Shown one piece after another: positions 18,073 through 26,137 of a stretch of 64,000 bases of DNA (position 1 is its first letter; each line of letters begins with the position of its first letter). The translations under genes were made by a program, and so were the position numbers. The stretch spans positions 5,642,001-5,706,000 of the forward strand of contig CAVUHL010000003.1 of assembly GCA_963741305.1 (NCBI GenBank), in the 5' to 3' direction. The notes under the pieces were generated by a model, which ran no database searches, was not told the DNA's origin, and saw only the letters and a list, made by a program, of their open reading frames with translations. Source of the DNA: DATMER01 sp963741305. GTDB lineage: Bacteria > Acidobacteriota > Thermoanaerobaculia > Multivoradales > UBA5704.

Positions 18073-18646
18073 TGGCTCCCCTGTTGCCCGAAACCCGGTC
18101 CGTCACCTGCCAGTCGGCAAAGTGCTGGTCGGCCCGTAGAGCGAGCTCGATGATCCATCTCTCGCCGAGTTTAAGGTGAAGGCCTCCAAGGAGAGAAGCG
18201 ATGACCTCGGAGTCGGCCTCCGTGGTGACGTCGAACGTGCCCCCGCCTTCCAGCGGACCCGAGGCATCCGGGACGTCGACCGAGGCGAAGCCCAGCCCCG
18301 CTCCCCAGAACCATTCCAGGCGGCCCGGGCGCGGATAGGTGCGCTCGAGCCAGGCGCTCAGGATCGTCGCTTCCGCGATGGCATCGATGTCCTCGACGTT
18401 CTGGTTCTGCCGCAGGCCGACGATCTCGGCCGGCCGCTCGAAGTCGTAATCCGTCCGATCGACGGCAAAGCCGATCGACCAGCGGTCGCTCATCCGCCAA
18501 TGCCCGAAGGCTCCGTAACCGGGGATGTCATTGGCCGGCACGCCGCTGGCGCCCGTGATGATGCCCCTGACGCCAAAGTCATGGGCCAACGCTGGAAACT
18601 GGAGGAAAGCCAGGGCCACCGCTCCCGCAAGACAGATCTTTCGCAT
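18020..18646 (-). CDS. Small outer-membrane beta-barrel protein
   Basis: The 208-residue product has a signal peptide ending near LAHD, alternating hydrophobic strands and a C-terminal strand ending in LLFRF, the aromatic terminal residue required by the BAM machinery. Size fits an eight-stranded OmpA/OmpX/OmpW-type barrel. It is the first gene of the operon with the ECF sigma factor and FecR regulator, which suggests that the barrel is a target or sensor of that system. AAGGAG lies about 8 bp before the ATG. Confidence 0.75.
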   Translation of the reverse strand: MRKICLAGAVALAFLQFPALAHDFGVRGIITGASGVPANDIPGYGAFGHWRMSDRWSIGFAVDRTDYDFERPAEIVGLRQNQNVEDIDAIAEATILSAWLERTYPRPGRLEWFWGAGLGFASVDVPDASGPLEGGGTFDVTTEADSEVIASLLGGLHLKLGERWIIELALRADQHFADWQVTDRVSGNRGAIDDYRALGGHFGLLFRF

Positions 18647-18718
18647 CTCGTCTCCTTTCTCACCTTCCTAAGGGAGAGATGCCGGACGGGCGAGAATCCT
18701 TCGCGGCCGATTCGGCCT

Positions 18719-18738
18719 ACACCTTCACCCGTAGGTGT
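18719..18738. promoter_or_regulatory. Inverted repeat upstream of higBA, candidate operator
   Basis: ACACCT and AGGTGT form a perfect 6-bp inverted repeat separated by 8 bp, in the intergenic region about 55 bp upstream of the proposed toxin start. TAATCT just downstream could be a -10 box. HigA-type antitoxins autorepress from such repeats. The site has not been shown to bind anything and the same half-site recurs at 22103. Confidence 0.35.
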
Positions 18739-18792
18739 GCTAATCTTCGTCAGCCGGGCCGATTCACCCCATCCGTTAATCGAGGGCGCTAC

Positions 18793-19131
18793 TTGGATAT
18801 CCTCTTCTGTACCAGCAAGCTCGAAAAGGAGTGCTGCGATTCGAAGGCCAGGAGGAAACGGCACGGCGAGGAGAGAGCCCGTCGACTGGGGCGTCGGCTC
18901 GATGATCTCAGGGCGGCAGCGACGCTTGCAGTGATGAGGACCTTGCCCGGTCGTTGCCATGCACTTTCGGCTGACCTGAAGGGTGAATTTGCCGTCGACC
19001 TTGACGGCCCGTATCGACTCATTTTTGAGCCGGCCCACGAGCCACTTCCGGTGGACGGCAGCGGCTCGCTCGATTGGAGCCGGGTGACGGCGATTCGAAT
19101 TCTGCGTATAGGGGACTACCACAATGGCTAG
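18793..19131 (+). CDS. higB: HigB/RelE-superfamily toxin
   Basis: The reading frame matches HigB-like mRNA interferase sequences from the residues LDILFCTSKLEKEC onward, so a TTG start at 18793 with GAGGG 6 bp upstream is chosen over the upstream ATG at 18679. The 112-residue product has the conserved core LPGRCHALSADLKGEFAVDLDGPYR and ends ILRIGDYHNG. RelE/HigB toxins cut ribosome-bound mRNA. It precedes and overlaps the antitoxin gene by 8 bp, the toxin-first order typical of hig loci. Confidence 0.8.
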   Translation: MDILFCTSKLEKECCDSKARRKRHGEERARRLGRRLDDLRAAATLAVMRTLPGRCHALSADLKGEFAVDLDGPYRLIFEPAHEPLPVDGSGSLDWSRVTAIRILRIGDYHNG

Positions 19132-20209
19132 AAATCAGTACTGCCCTGATGAGGTTTCGCCTCCCGGGGAAACGCTATTGGAGGTTCTTGAGGAGCGCGG
19201 GATCACCCAAGCGGAGTTGGCGGAACGGACCGGCCGCCCACGTAAAACCATCAACGAGATCGTTAAGGGGAAATCCGCAATCACTCCGGAAACCGCGCTC
19301 CAGCTAGAGCGAGTTCTCGGGATTTCAGCGACCTTTTGGAACGCCCGAGAGGCACAGTATCGGGAATTTCTTGCGCAGCAGGAAGAGGCGGAGCGTTTCG
19401 AGCGCGAACTTGCGTGGATCGAGAAGTTCCCCATTCGAGAGATGGTCAAGTATCGCCTGATCCCCGAGAGCCCAGACAAAATGGGCAAGCTCTATTCGCT
19501 GCTCCGTTTTTTCGGCATCGCCTCTCCTGACCAATGGTCATCCGTCTGGCGAGAGGCCGCCCTGCAAGGTGCAGCATTTCGGCGAGGCAAGAAGAGCAAC
19601 GAATACGCTCTCGCAGCCTGGCTCAGGCATGGCCAGATAGCGGGCGAGCAAGCAGAGTGCAGAGAGTATGATGCCTCTGCATTTCGGGAAACGCTAACTG
19701 AGATTAGAAGACTGACTGTCCTTCCGACATCACAGTTTCAGCCGCTCCTCGGAGAACTGTGCGGACGCTGCGGGGTAGTAGTAGTGTTTATCCGTGAGTT
19801 GCCTGGCAGCAGTGCAAGCGGCGCGACGTTCTGGATAAAGGGACACTCCAGGCCAGTTATAATGCTAAGCCTTCGGTACAAGACCGACGATCAGCTGTGG
19901 TTCACATTTTTCCATGAGGCCGGCCATATTTTGCTCCACAGCAAGAAGGACATGTTTATCGAGGGCCTTGATGGCGGCGATGCGCGCGAAGAAGAAGCCA
20001 ATGAGTTTGCTGCCGAGTTCCTTATCCCGAAAAGGCGGCTGCGGACCTTTCTTGAAAAACCTGGACACTTAAGCCATGACCGGCTCAGCCGGTTCGCCGC
20101 AGAGTTGGGGATTGCCCCCGGCATAGTTGTTGGGCGGCTGCAGCATGAAAGAGTGTTGCCCATCACGCACTGCAATGCCTTGAAGCGCCGGCTAGAATGG
20201 GCTTCTTAG
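19124..20209 (+). CDS. higA: HigA-type antitoxin fused to an ImmA/IrrE metallopeptidase domain
   Basis: Residues about 15-75 are a HigA-family helix-turn-helix (GITQAELAERTGRPRKTINEIVKGK). The C-terminal domain has the zinc-protease motif HEAGH in FFHEAGHILLH (about residues 267-271) followed by EEEANEFAAEFLIP with the third ligand, which defines ImmA/IrrE (DUF955). The 361-residue fusion therefore joins the antitoxin to a peptidase that may cleave a regulator or the antitoxin itself. Codon use and lower GC than the neighbours suggest acquisition by transfer. The partner toxin overlaps by 8 bp. Confidence 0.88.
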   Translation: MARNQYCPDEVSPPGETLLEVLEERGITQAELAERTGRPRKTINEIVKGKSAITPETALQLERVLGISATFWNAREAQYREFLAQQEEAERFERELAWIEKFPIREMVKYRLIPESPDKMGKLYSLLRFFGIASPDQWSSVWREAALQGAAFRRGKKSNEYALAAWLRHGQIAGEQAECREYDASAFRETLTEIRRLTVLPTSQFQPLLGELCGRCGVVVVFIRELPGSSASGATFWIKGHSRPVIMLSLRYKTDDQLWFTFFHEAGHILLHSKKDMFIEGLDGGDAREEEANEFAAEFLIPKRRLRTFLEKPGHLSHDRLSRFAAELGIAPGIVVGRLQHERVLPITHCNALKRRLEWAS

Positions 20210-20218
20210 AAGCATCTC

Positions 20219-20998
20219 ATGCTGCGCACCGTCTTCGCCACCCGATATGTCACTCCCCTCCGCGAGGGCGGCTCCCTGCCTGCCATTGTGGAGGCGGATG
20301 ACCTGGGCCTCTACGTGCTCAAGTTCCGGGGGGCGGGGCAGGGCGCTCGGGCCCTGGTGTCCGAGCTGATCGCCGGCGAGATCGGCCGGGAGCTTGGGCT
20401 GAGGGTGCCGGAGCTGGTGCTGGTCGAAGTGGACCAGGCGCTCGGGCGCAACGAGCCCGATTGGGAGATCCGCGAGCTGCTCAAGGGGAGCGTGGGGCTG
20501 AATCTGGCGCTCGATTACCTGCCGGGGTCCATCATGTTCGACCCCGCCGCGAAGGACGTGGTGGACGCAGACCTCGCCTCGCAGGCCGTCTGGTTCGACG
20601 CCTTCGTCACCAACGTCGACCGGACCCCGCGCAACCCGAACCTTCTTTACTGGCACAAGACGCTCTACTTCATCGATCACGGCGCGGCGCTTTACTTCCA
20701 CCACAACTGGCAGAACGTGGAGCAGGCGGCGCGGAGCCCGTTCGCCGCGATCCGCGACCACGTGCTGCTGCCTTGGGCAGACCGCATCCGGGAAGCCGAC
20801 GCCCTGCTGCGTCCGCGGCTTACGGAGGCGGTGTTCGAACGCGTGCTGGCGATGGTCCCGGACGATTGGCTCCTGCCCGAGCCCGGGTTACCGACTCCAT
20901 CCGAGAAGCGGACGGCCTACGTGACCTGGCTGATGCAGAGGCTCGAAGCCGCTCCCCTTTTCCTCGAGGAGGCCGTGCGTGCCCGCGCCAAGCTTTGA
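20219..20998 (+). CDS. HipA-like kinase-fold protein
   Basis: The 259-residue protein matches the HipA-like kinase group that lacks the HipA N-terminal domain. Visible landmarks are the lysine in LYVLKFRGAGQG (ATP-binding lobe), the catalytic loop NVDRTPRNPNLL and the metal-binding DHGAAL. It is shorter than true HipA (about 440 residues). Its partner gene encodes a DUF3037 protein, starts inside it with a 20-bp overlap, and the pair recurs in many genomes. Whether it is a toxin is not established. Confidence 0.82.
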   Translation: MLRTVFATRYVTPLREGGSLPAIVEADDLGLYVLKFRGAGQGARALVSELIAGEIGRELGLRVPELVLVEVDQALGRNEPDWEIRELLKGSVGLNLALDYLPGSIMFDPAAKDVVDADLASQAVWFDAFVTNVDRTPRNPNLLYWHKTLYFIDHGAALYFHHNWQNVEQAARSPFAAIRDHVLLPWADRIREADALLRPRLTEAVFERVLAMVPDDWLLPEPGLPTPSEKRTAYVTWLMQRLEAAPLFLEEAVRARAKL

Positions 20999-21395
20999 CT
21001 ATGCCGTGATCCGGGTGGTGCCCCGGGTGGACCGCGAGGAGTTCCTCAACGCCGGGGTCATCCTCTTCTGCCTTCAGAAAGATTTTCTCGCGGCACGCGT
21101 CGAGGTGGACGATGCACGCCTGCGCGCGCTCTGGCCCGAGGTGGACGTGGACCTCATCCGGCAGCACCTGGAAGCCATCCCGCGCATCTGCGCCGGAGAT
21201 GCGGACGCCGGCCCCATCGCCAGGCTCTCGATCCGGGAGCGCTTCCACTGGCTCGTGGCCCCGCGGAGCACGATGATCCAGGTCTCACCCGTCCACACCG
21301 GCCTCTGCGAGCATCCGGAGCGCGCCCTCGACGATCTCTTCGGCCGGATGGTTCAGACTGGCGGGAAAAGCCAGCCTTCGCGTATCCCTTCATGA
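20979..21395 (+). CDS. DUF3037 protein, partner of HipA-like kinase
   Basis: The 138-residue product begins with FDYAVIRVVPRVDREEFLNAGVILFC, the hallmark opening of DUF3037, and continues with the expected TMIQVSPVHTGLCEHP segment. No catalytic role is known. The 20-bp overlap with the kinase-fold gene indicates translational coupling, and the two probably form one functional unit. The last ten residues look non-conserved. Confidence 0.82.
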   Translation: MPAPSFDYAVIRVVPRVDREEFLNAGVILFCLQKDFLAARVEVDDARLRALWPEVDVDLIRQHLEAIPRICAGDADAGPIARLSIRERFHWLVAPRSTMIQVSPVHTGLCEHPERALDDLFGRMVQTGGKSQPSRIPS

Positions 21396-21437
21396 CGGAC
21401 GTTGTACAAACCTTCACGTCGAGAAAGGACGCGAGTC

Positions 21438-21536
21438 ATGAATAGCAAGAGCCGCATCATCAGCAACCACAACCAGACGGTCGTGCGGAAGATCACCGTC
21501 AACCACAACCAGACGCTGGTCGCGAACGCCGGCTGA
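21438..21536 (+). CDS. 32-residue peptide with duplicated NHNQT motif, possible precursor peptide
   Basis: An ATG with AGGA 8 bp upstream opens a 32-residue frame that reads as two similar halves: residues 9-16 SNHNQTVV and 21-28 VNHNQTLV, each preceded by a basic residue and a hydrophobic residue. There is no signal peptide and no Cys. Repeated core-like motifs in so short a peptide are typical of ribosomal peptide precursors or small binding proteins, but no modification enzyme gene is adjacent. It sits between the DUF3037 gene and a convergent exported protein gene. I recognise no characterised family. Confidence 0.5.
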   Translation: MNSKSRIISNHNQTVVRKITVNHNQTLVANAG

Positions 21537-21546
21537 GACTCTTTCC

Positions 21547-22047
21547 CTACGGAGCCGCTGCGCTCTCCGTCCCGAGGAGGAAGCGGCTCCGGAAAGCCCC
21601 ATAGTTCAACTGGGTTTCCTCGTTCCAGTTCCCGGTCGCAATCAGGTTCTCGGGCGTGTAGGGGCGCTGCTGGAAGCTGTCCTTGCCAGTCCGCTCGACA
21701 AGGAAGCGGTACGGGATGGTCCGCTTCCGAGCGTCCTTCGAGCACGTGATCTCGCCTTCGAGGACGACCCAGCGGGCCTTGGGAATCTCGACCAGCGCGA
21801 TGCCGTCCGGACCCGTGCGCGCCTGTTCCAGGACCTTCTCCGTCTTCAGGTCATGAATCCGCCACTCCGACGCGAAGAAGAGCTCCCCTTCATGCACGCC
21901 GCAACCGGCCCGGAGCTTTCCGCGCTCCTCGGTCTTGGTGCAGCCGAACATCAGGTCATGTTCTCCGCAGATGAGGTCCGCTGCTTGGGAAAAAGTGGGG
22001 ACGATCAGAAGAAAAAGACAGCTCACGATCCAGGTTCTGGCGTGCAC
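21547..22047 (-). CDS. Exported hypothetical protein
   Basis: The 166-residue product has a signal peptide ending at SQAAD and a Cys-containing mature region (five Cys, early ones at LICGEHDLMFGC). The fold appears beta-rich and no family is recognised. GAGGAG lies just before the ATG. It ends 10 bp from the stop of the small NHNQT peptide gene on the other strand. The intergenic region upstream carries the TACACC/GGTGTA palindrome. Confidence 0.65.
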   Translation of the reverse strand: MHARTWIVSCLFLLIVPTFSQAADLICGEHDLMFGCTKTEERGKLRAGCGVHEGELFFASEWRIHDLKTEKVLEQARTGPDGIALVEIPKARWVVLEGEITCSKDARKRTIPYRFLVERTGKDSFQQRPYTPENLIATGNWNEETQLNYGAFRSRFLLGTESAAAP

Positions 22048-22102
22048 GAATCCTCCTCAGGCCCTTCAGGTGCTGCTGGACAGGGTTTGGCTGTCCTAAG
22101 GG

Positions 22103-22118
22103 TACACCCGGCGGTGTA
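22103..22118. promoter_or_regulatory. Palindrome TACACC-N4-GGTGTA upstream of an exported-protein gene
   Basis: A perfect 6-bp inverted repeat with a 4-bp spacer lies 56 bp upstream of the gene starting at 22047 and 15 bp from the stop of the GGDEF/EAL gene. Its arms match the half-sites of the repeat at 18719 apart from spacing. It could be an operator for a dimeric repressor or part of a hairpin. Only position supports a regulatory role. Confidence 0.3.
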
Positions 22119-22132
22119 AAGAGGACAAGGGG

Positions 22133-24244
22133 TCAGCTTACGGAGAGCCACTGCACCGGACCGGCGATCAGGTTGCCCGCGGCCACGCTCTCGAGCGGCC
22201 CCGCGAAGAAATAACCCTGGCCGTATTGACAGGAGAGGCCGCGCACACGGGAGACCTGGTCCGCGGTCTCCAACCCTTCTGCCGCGACGCTCATGCCGAG
22301 CGTGCGCGCGAGCGTCACGATCGTGCTGACGATCTCGGCGCGCTCATCCCTCCCCTGCATGCCGCTGATGAAGGAGCGGTCGATCTTCAAGGTGTCCATC
22401 GGCAGCCGGTGCAGATAGCTGAGCGAGGAGTAGCCGGTCCCGAAATCGTCGATGTGGAGCTGGATGTTCAACTGGCGCAGCTCCATGAGCTTGGCCACGG
22501 CCTCGCTGGCATGCTCCATGATCGTGCTTTCCGTGATCTCCAGGCGCAGGCTGCAGGGCTCGACCCGGGTTTCCTGCAGGATCCACCGCACCCGTTTGAC
22601 CAGGTCGGCCTGGAGGAACTGCTTGCAGGACAGGTTCACGCTGATGGAGAGCGGATGGGAGAACGGGTAGAGCGACTGCCACTCGCCGAGCTGGCGGCAG
22701 GCCTGCTGCAACACCCACCAGCCCATCGGCACGATCAGGCCCGTCTCCTCCGCCACCGGGATGAACTGGTCAGGATAGAGGAGGCCGCGCCGCGGGTGAT
22801 TCCAGCGCAGCAGCGCCTCGAACGCATCGATCCGGCCGTTGGCAAGCGAGATGATCGGCTGGTAGAACAGCTCGAATTCTCCGCGCTCGATCGCCCGCCG
22901 CAGGTCGTTTTCGAGGGCCAGGACGGCGACCGCATTTTCGTGCATCTCGCGGTCGAACACCGCGTGCCTCGCCTTGCCAGAGGCCTTGGCCCGGTACATG
23001 GCGGTGTCCGCGTCGCGCAGCACCTCTTCCGGATGCTCGTAACCGCCGCGGGAGCTGAGGGTGATCCCCAGGCTGGCGCTCGTGAACACTTCATGGCCGC
23101 CGAGGTTGAAGGGGAGTGCCAGCTCGCGGTGGATCCGTTGCGCCACGCGCGTCGCCTGGGTGGGGCCGGTGACGTCATCGAGCAGGATCGCGAACTCGTC
23201 ACCTCCGAGCCGGGCGACCGTGTCGCCGGGGCGCAGCAGCAGCTCCAGGCGCTTGGCCAGGGCGACCAGCAGCGCGTCTCCGGCGCTGTGACCCAGGCTG
23301 TCGTTGATGTTCTTGAACCGGTCGAGGTCGAGGAAGAAGACGGCGAACATGTAATCGGAGCGCCGCCAGGTGTGCGCGATCGAGAGGCCGAGCCTGTCCA
23401 GGAAGAGCGCGCGGTTGGGCAGGCCCGTCAGGGCGTCGTGGAGGGCGTTGTGCTGCAGCCGCTCCTCGGCCGTTTTGCGGGTGGTGATGTCCGACTGCGA
23501 TCCCGCCATGCGGTAGGCCTTGCCGCTCCTGTCCCGCACCGCGATGCCCCGGTTCTGCACCCAGCGGTAGCTGCCGTCCTGCTGCCGGATGCGGTGCTCG
23601 CTCTCGAAATGCGGCGTGCGGCCTTCCAGATGAGCGGCGAGGGCACCGCGCACGGCCAGGATGTCGTCGGGATGGACCCGGCTGAGCCACTCCTCGGGAT
23701 CGTCCCGGACCTCCTCGTCATGGAGGCCGAGCATGGCCTTCCAGCGCGGCGAGAAGTAGATCTGGCCGGTCGAGAGGCGCCAGTCCCAGAGCCCGTCGTT
23801 GGCCCCACGGACCGCCAGGGCGTAGCGCTCTTCGCTCTCCCGCAGCTCTTCTTCGGCCTGCTTGCGCCCGATGGCATAGCGGATCGAGCGCACCAGGAGG
23901 TCGGCTTCGGCCTGCCGCTTGATCAGGTAGTCCTGCGCCCCCTCGCGGACCGCCCGGACGGCCAGCTCTTCATCCTCGATGCCGGTCATCAGGATGACGG
24001 GGACCTTCGGCGCCCGGTCCTGGATGCGGGCGAGCGAATCGAGCTCGGGGCCGCGGCTGTCCGGCAGCGTCACGTCGAGCAGGATGACGTCGATCTCGTG
24101 ACCGGTCTCCAGGCAATCCAGGGCTTTGGCGACCCGGTCCACCGTGGTGAGATGGAAGCCGCCGCCGCCCAGGAGCCGGCGCAAGATCATGGCGTCGCCG
24201 CGGTTGTCCTCCACGGCCAGGACCCGGATCACCCTGTCGCTCAT
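22133..24244 (-). CDS. REC-PAS-GGDEF-EAL cyclic-di-GMP signalling protein
   Basis: Domain order in the 703-residue product is a receiver domain (about 1-125, acceptor Asp in VILLDVTLPDS), a PAS domain with PAC motif (about 140-265), GGDEF (about 275-435, active-site RLGGDEFA intact) and EAL (about 450-700, FEALLRW and DDFGTGYSSLSYLHRLP intact). It could make and break cyclic di-GMP under control of phosphorylation. The start at 24244 is supported by the receiver domain beginning there. It lies 72 bp downstream of the REC-histidine kinase gene on the same strand, so the two probably form a phosphorelay. Confidence 0.92.
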   Translation of the reverse strand: MSDRVIRVLAVEDNRGDAMILRRLLGGGGFHLTTVDRVAKALDCLETGHEIDVILLDVTLPDSRGPELDSLARIQDRAPKVPVILMTGIEDEELAVRAVREGAQDYLIKRQAEADLLVRSIRYAIGRKQAEEELRESEERYALAVRGANDGLWDWRLSTGQIYFSPRWKAMLGLHDEEVRDDPEEWLSRVHPDDILAVRGALAAHLEGRTPHFESEHRIRQQDGSYRWVQNRGIAVRDRSGKAYRMAGSQSDITTRKTAEERLQHNALHDALTGLPNRALFLDRLGLSIAHTWRRSDYMFAVFFLDLDRFKNINDSLGHSAGDALLVALAKRLELLLRPGDTVARLGGDEFAILLDDVTGPTQATRVAQRIHRELALPFNLGGHEVFTSASLGITLSSRGGYEHPEEVLRDADTAMYRAKASGKARHAVFDREMHENAVAVLALENDLRRAIERGEFELFYQPIISLANGRIDAFEALLRWNHPRRGLLYPDQFIPVAEETGLIVPMGWWVLQQACRQLGEWQSLYPFSHPLSISVNLSCKQFLQADLVKRVRWILQETRVEPCSLRLEITESTIMEHASEAVAKLMELRQLNIQLHIDDFGTGYSSLSYLHRLPMDTLKIDRSFISGMQGRDERAEIVSTIVTLARTLGMSVAAEGLETADQVSRVRGLSCQYGQGYFFAGPLESVAAGNLIAGPVQWLSVS

Positions 24245-24316
24245 CCTAGAAGCTCCGGTGGACTGCAATTTTTCTTCAAACAGCGGCAAGATGTTACTTT
24301 ATGGAGCATTGATACG

Positions 24317-25390
24317 TCAATTTTGCGCGGGAAGGGTGAAATAGAACGTCGAGCCCTGCCCTGGTTGCGATTCGACCCAGATGCGCCCACCGTGCCGCTC
24401 CACGATCTTGCGGCAGACGGCCAATCCGATACCGCTTCCCGGCACGTCCGGACGGAGGCGCGCGAACAGGGTGAAGACCGTCTTCGCGTCCTCGGGGGCC
24501 ATGCCGATCCCGTTGTCCTGCACGGCGAAGACCCATTCCCCTCGCATGCGGGTGGCCGAGAGGTGGACCCGGGGAGGTTCACCGCCGCGGAACTTCAAGG
24601 CATTGCCGAGCAGGTTCCGCAGCAGTTGGACGATCTGCCCGGGGTCGGCCTCGACCGCCGGCAGCGGATCGTGGGTGATGCGGGAGCCGCTCTCTGCGAT
24701 CACGGGCCCGAGGTCCGCCAGGACCCGCTCCAGCAGGTCCGTGCTTTCGACCCGCTGGAACGGTTTACCCGAGCCATCCAGGCGCGAGAAGGCGAGCATG
24801 CCGTCGATCAGGTCCTGGAGCCGCCGCGCGCCTTCATGGGCGAAGCCGAGGAGCTCGTCGGCCTCGCCGTCGAGCCGGCCCTTGTAGTCCTCGGCCAGGA
24901 TGCGGGTGTACCGCTCGACCATCCGGACCGGCTCCTGGAGCTCATGCGCGGCCATCGCGGCAAGCTGCTGGAAGTCGGAGTCAACGTGTTTTGGGGCGGG
25001 AGGCGTCCGGGAGAGAGTCCCGAGCACGGCAAGCGGCAGGTTGACGAAGCCACCCGGGTCCTTGATCAGGAAATCGTCGGCCCCCAGCTTCGCCGCCCGC
25101 ACTCCGAGATCCTCCCCGCCGCGGTCCGTGAGCAGGATCACCGGCAGGCTCGGCCATCGTCCCTTGACGGCATGGAGCACCGCGAGCCCGTCGGCCCACG
25201 GCAATCGGGGATCGAGGATCACCAGCTCGAAGTCCGCCCTGCCGAAGGCCTCGGCGAACGACACGGCGTCGGCGATCTCTTCCAGAATGAGGTGGGGAAG
25301 CTCCTGCCTGAGCACCAACCGTACGAGAGCACGGCTGTCGGGGTCATTGTCGATGATGAGGATGCGCGGGCCGGTCTCGGGCACGAACAC
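24317..25390 (-). CDS. Hybrid receiver-histidine kinase, cytoplasmic
   Basis: Translation begins at a GTG. Residues 1-125 form a receiver domain with acceptor Asp60 (VILDPRLP). A HisKA helix follows with His149 in AAHELQEPVRMV, a variant H-box typical of bacteriophytochrome-like kinases, and then a HATPase domain with N-box LGNALKF, G1 DNGIGM and GSGIGLAVCRKIVERHGG. There is no membrane segment. It probably receives phosphate through its N-terminal receiver and passes signal to the downstream cyclic-di-GMP protein with the matching receiver domain. Confidence 0.9.
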   Translation of the reverse strand: MFVPETGPRILIIDNDPDSRALVRLVLRQELPHLILEEIADAVSFAEAFGRADFELVILDPRLPWADGLAVLHAVKGRWPSLPVILLTDRGGEDLGVRAAKLGADDFLIKDPGGFVNLPLAVLGTLSRTPPAPKHVDSDFQQLAAMAAHELQEPVRMVERYTRILAEDYKGRLDGEADELLGFAHEGARRLQDLIDGMLAFSRLDGSGKPFQRVESTDLLERVLADLGPVIAESGSRITHDPLPAVEADPGQIVQLLRNLLGNALKFRGGEPPRVHLSATRMRGEWVFAVQDNGIGMAPEDAKTVFTLFARLRPDVPGSGIGLAVCRKIVERHGGRIWVESQPGQGSTFYFTLPAQN

Positions 25391-25535
25391 CTCAGAGCAG
25401 AGGGGACATCAACTACCTCCTGGTGGGGACATCCAACAACGCGTCACATTCTATGTGTGGAGGGCGCGCGAATACAGAACGCTGGCCTCCATATTTGAAT
25501 GTCTCTATTCCGCTGCCGAGATACAATCGGCAGGC

Positions 25536-25910
25536 ATGAGCACTGCTGAAGACTCCCGGCTCTCCAAGCTGGCCGTCATCTGCCTGGGATTCCCCGAAAC
25601 CACGCGTACGGACAGCGGACGGCACGCGAGCTTCCTGGTCCGCAAGAAGACCTTCGTCTGGTTCCTTGACGACCATCATGGGGACGGCATCGTGTCCGTC
25701 TGCTGCAAGATGGGCCTGGGGGAGAACGAGGAGGTCGTCAGGGACGATCCGAAAAGGTTCTACCTCCCGGCCTACATGGCTCACCGCGGCTGGATAGCGC
25801 TGAGGTTGGACGCCGGGGAGATCGACTGGGACGAGGTGGCCCAGCTCGTGACCGGCAGTTACAGCCTGGTGGCGCCGAAGAAGCTGGCGAAGCTGGTAGG
25901 GATTAAATGA
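25536..25910 (+). CDS. MmcQ/YjbR family protein
   Basis: The 124-residue protein matches the MmcQ/YjbR fold (double-wing, CyaY-like), with the conserved FLVRKKTFVWFLDDHH and FYLPAYMAHRGWIALRLD segments. Family members are small cytoplasmic proteins whose DNA-binding role is only predicted. TACAAT at 25522-25527 ends 8 bp before the ATG, so the mRNA could be leaderless. Its stop overlaps the next gene as ATGA. Confidence 0.83.
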   Translation: MSTAEDSRLSKLAVICLGFPETTRTDSGRHASFLVRKKTFVWFLDDHHGDGIVSVCCKMGLGENEEVVRDDPKRFYLPAYMAHRGWIALRLDAGEIDWDEVAQLVTGSYSLVAPKKLAKLVGIK

Positions 25911-26137
25911 GTTGGATTCAAAGAATCTTCAAGGCAGTCCTGCCAAGGCGCTGGGCTGAGTCGATGGAGGCTGATTCCCGCTCGTGGATGGTGCGATGCT
26001 CGTGCGGTTTCGAGCGGTCCATCTGGGAGGTGGGCGGCATCCGTTGGAAGGCCACGGGCCAGCCACGTTGCTACCTGCCGTGTCCGCAGTGCGGTCAGCG
26101 CTCCTGGCACACGGTGACCCGGGACCGATCGTCATAA
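25907..26137 (+). CDS. Small zinc-ribbon-like protein
   Basis: The 76-residue product has CSCG at about residues 31-34 and CPQCG at about 59-63, a Cys4 arrangement expected to bind one zinc ion. It is basic at both ends. Function is unknown. It overlaps the MmcQ gene by 4 bp and therefore is translated with it. The stop codon lies only 4 bp before the first unit of the CACCGCAAC repeat array. Confidence 0.6.
   Translation: MSWIQRIFKAVLPRRWAESMEADSRSWMVRCSCGFERSIWEVGGIRWKATGQPRCYLPCPQCGQRSWHTVTRDRSS

Noticed and set aside
21438..21536. Complete RiPP biosynthetic cluster around the small peptide
   Set aside because: No radical SAM, LanM/LanB, YcaO or peptidase-transporter gene lies within the neighbouring 10 kb.
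18666..22102. CCCTTAGGA shared upstream of the exported-protein genes starting at 18646 and 22047
   Set aside because: Distances to the start codons differ (20 and 47 bp) and no matching second element was seen, so a shared promoter is not supported.
22226..25498. Very long open frame antisense to the signalling genes
   Set aside because: It is a GC-rich shadow of two intact multidomain genes on the minus strand, with Arg/Ala/Gly-rich composition. The same holds for the frame antisense to lptD and rmlA at 58281-61757.
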